Source of the DNA: Russula earlei
Taxonomy: Eukaryota > Basidiomycota > Agaricomycetes > Russulales > Russulaceae
Length of the DNA: 17,644 nt
NCBI GenBank assembly: GCA_025769875.1
Contig: JAGFNK010000955.1
Coordinates: 1 to 17,644, forward strand
Direction of reading: 5' to 3'
In this document: positions 17,234-17,644 of the stretch, in pieces
Layout of the letters: every line of letters starts with the position of its first letter
Position numbering within the stretch: position 1 is the stretch's first letter
The notes under the pieces: generated by a model
Seen by the model: the letters and a program-made list of their open reading frames with translations, nothing else
What the model was told of the DNA's origin: nothing
Database searches by the model: none
Translations under genes and position numbers: made by a program

Positions 17234-17330
17234 GGCAATAATTGGCCGATGGGGATCAATCTCCCCGATGACGGAGATACGCACATATGCGCTTTCATGC
17301 AAATTCTCACACACAGAATAAAACCGAGGA
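17234..17330 (+). repeat. Dispersed repeat flanking the kinase gene, right copy
   Basis: Same orientation as 14048-14140. It lacks the internal core duplication and carries about 30 extra bases before the CACACAGAATAAA segment. The two copies bracket the FunK1 gene at about 3.2 kb spacing. Confidence 0.7.
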
Positions 17331-17393
17331 AAGTATTGACATTGACATGAATGACCTGCCAAGTCGTCATCACATATGCGCGCACACATTCAT

Positions 17394-17644
17394 CTAAGAG
17401 AGACCACGCAATTCGGTAATGACAGTATGAAGCGTGGGCTTTGCTGCCCCACGTAGTGCATCAAGGACATCCGTCCCCAACTTACCGCCCGCATCTTCCC
17501 AATAAACCCTTTCTACCATCGGAAAGGATTGTACATAGGCACACATGATGTCCTGTTATATGGGTAAGACATGGAAGACGAAAATGTGGTAAGGTCATAC
17601 CATATCTCTATGTGATAAGCAAGCTTGGTTCAGGAACCAACTCA
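17394..17644 (-). CDS. 3' end of an unidentified minus-strand gene, cut by the window edge
   Basis: Terminal exon 17552-17394 (53 codons with the stop) reads DIMCAYVQSFPMVERVYWED then a Gly/Leu/Ala-rich helical tail ending LRGLS, a clean protein-like frame. It is preceded by a 48-nt intron (17600-17553, GTATGA...AACAG, phase 0) of the same form as the FunK1 introns, and by 44 nt of an upstream exon (17644-17601) in the matching frame. I do not recognise the family; a leucine-rich or F-box-type tail is possible but not shown. The rest of the gene lies beyond 17644. Confidence 0.55.
17553..17600 (-). other. Intron of the unidentified right-edge gene
   Basis: 48 nt on the minus strand with GTATGA donor and AACAG acceptor. 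Its length and donor match FunK1 intron 3. Confidence 0.55.

Overview
The window reads as nuclear DNA of a mushroom-forming basidiomycete (Agaricomycetes). The evidence is an intact FunK1-type fungal kinase gene, very short introns (48-67 nt) with GTRNGN...CTRAC...YAG signals, a chromodomain-bearing Ty3/Gypsy retrotransposon, and CpG-biased transitions in repeats. No prokaryotic gene layout is present, and no rRNA, tRNA or CRISPR was found.

Layout. (1) 119-7918: one complete Ty3/Gypsy chromovirus with 592/596-bp LTRs and a 5-bp target duplication (CTATG). It carries gag, protease, reverse transcriptase, RNase H, integrase and a chromodomain, then an extra 3' reading frame ending in a zinc knuckle. 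Its primer binding site is the exact complement of the predicted first 11 nt of its own transcript, so it looks self-primed like the Tf1/sushi group. The copy carries several single-base frameshifts but no in-frame nonsense codons. All seven LTR-LTR substitutions are transitions at CpG sites. (2) 7919-9800: gene-poor, CT-rich and then AT-rich DNA, with a 114-bp-period tandem duplication and a repeated short inverted repeat. (3) 9800-12300: GC-rich block holding a broken HSP104/ClpB disaggregase copy on the minus strand. An N-domain piece is joined directly to the second AAA+ domain, with three small frameshifts and one spliceosomal intron still in place. Another unrecognised relic may lie beside it. 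(4) 12300-14600: intergenic, with AT-rich stretches, purine-rich low-complexity DNA, a diverged direct repeat and a perfect 13-bp inverted repeat. (5) 14600-16966: an apparently intact four-exon FunK1 kinase gene on the minus strand, flanked by two copies of a short dispersed repeat. (6) 17394-17644: the 3' end of another minus-strand gene that enters from the right edge.

Apart from FunK1 and the partial gene at the right edge, the window looks like a TE-rich, decaying compartment. The mutation spectrum in three repeat families suggests cytosine methylation at CpG. The points I find most worth a second look are the self-priming design, the unexplained zinc-knuckle module downstream of the chromodomain, and the internally deleted, intron-retaining HSP104 relic. 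All domain calls are made by eye from motifs; no database search was run.
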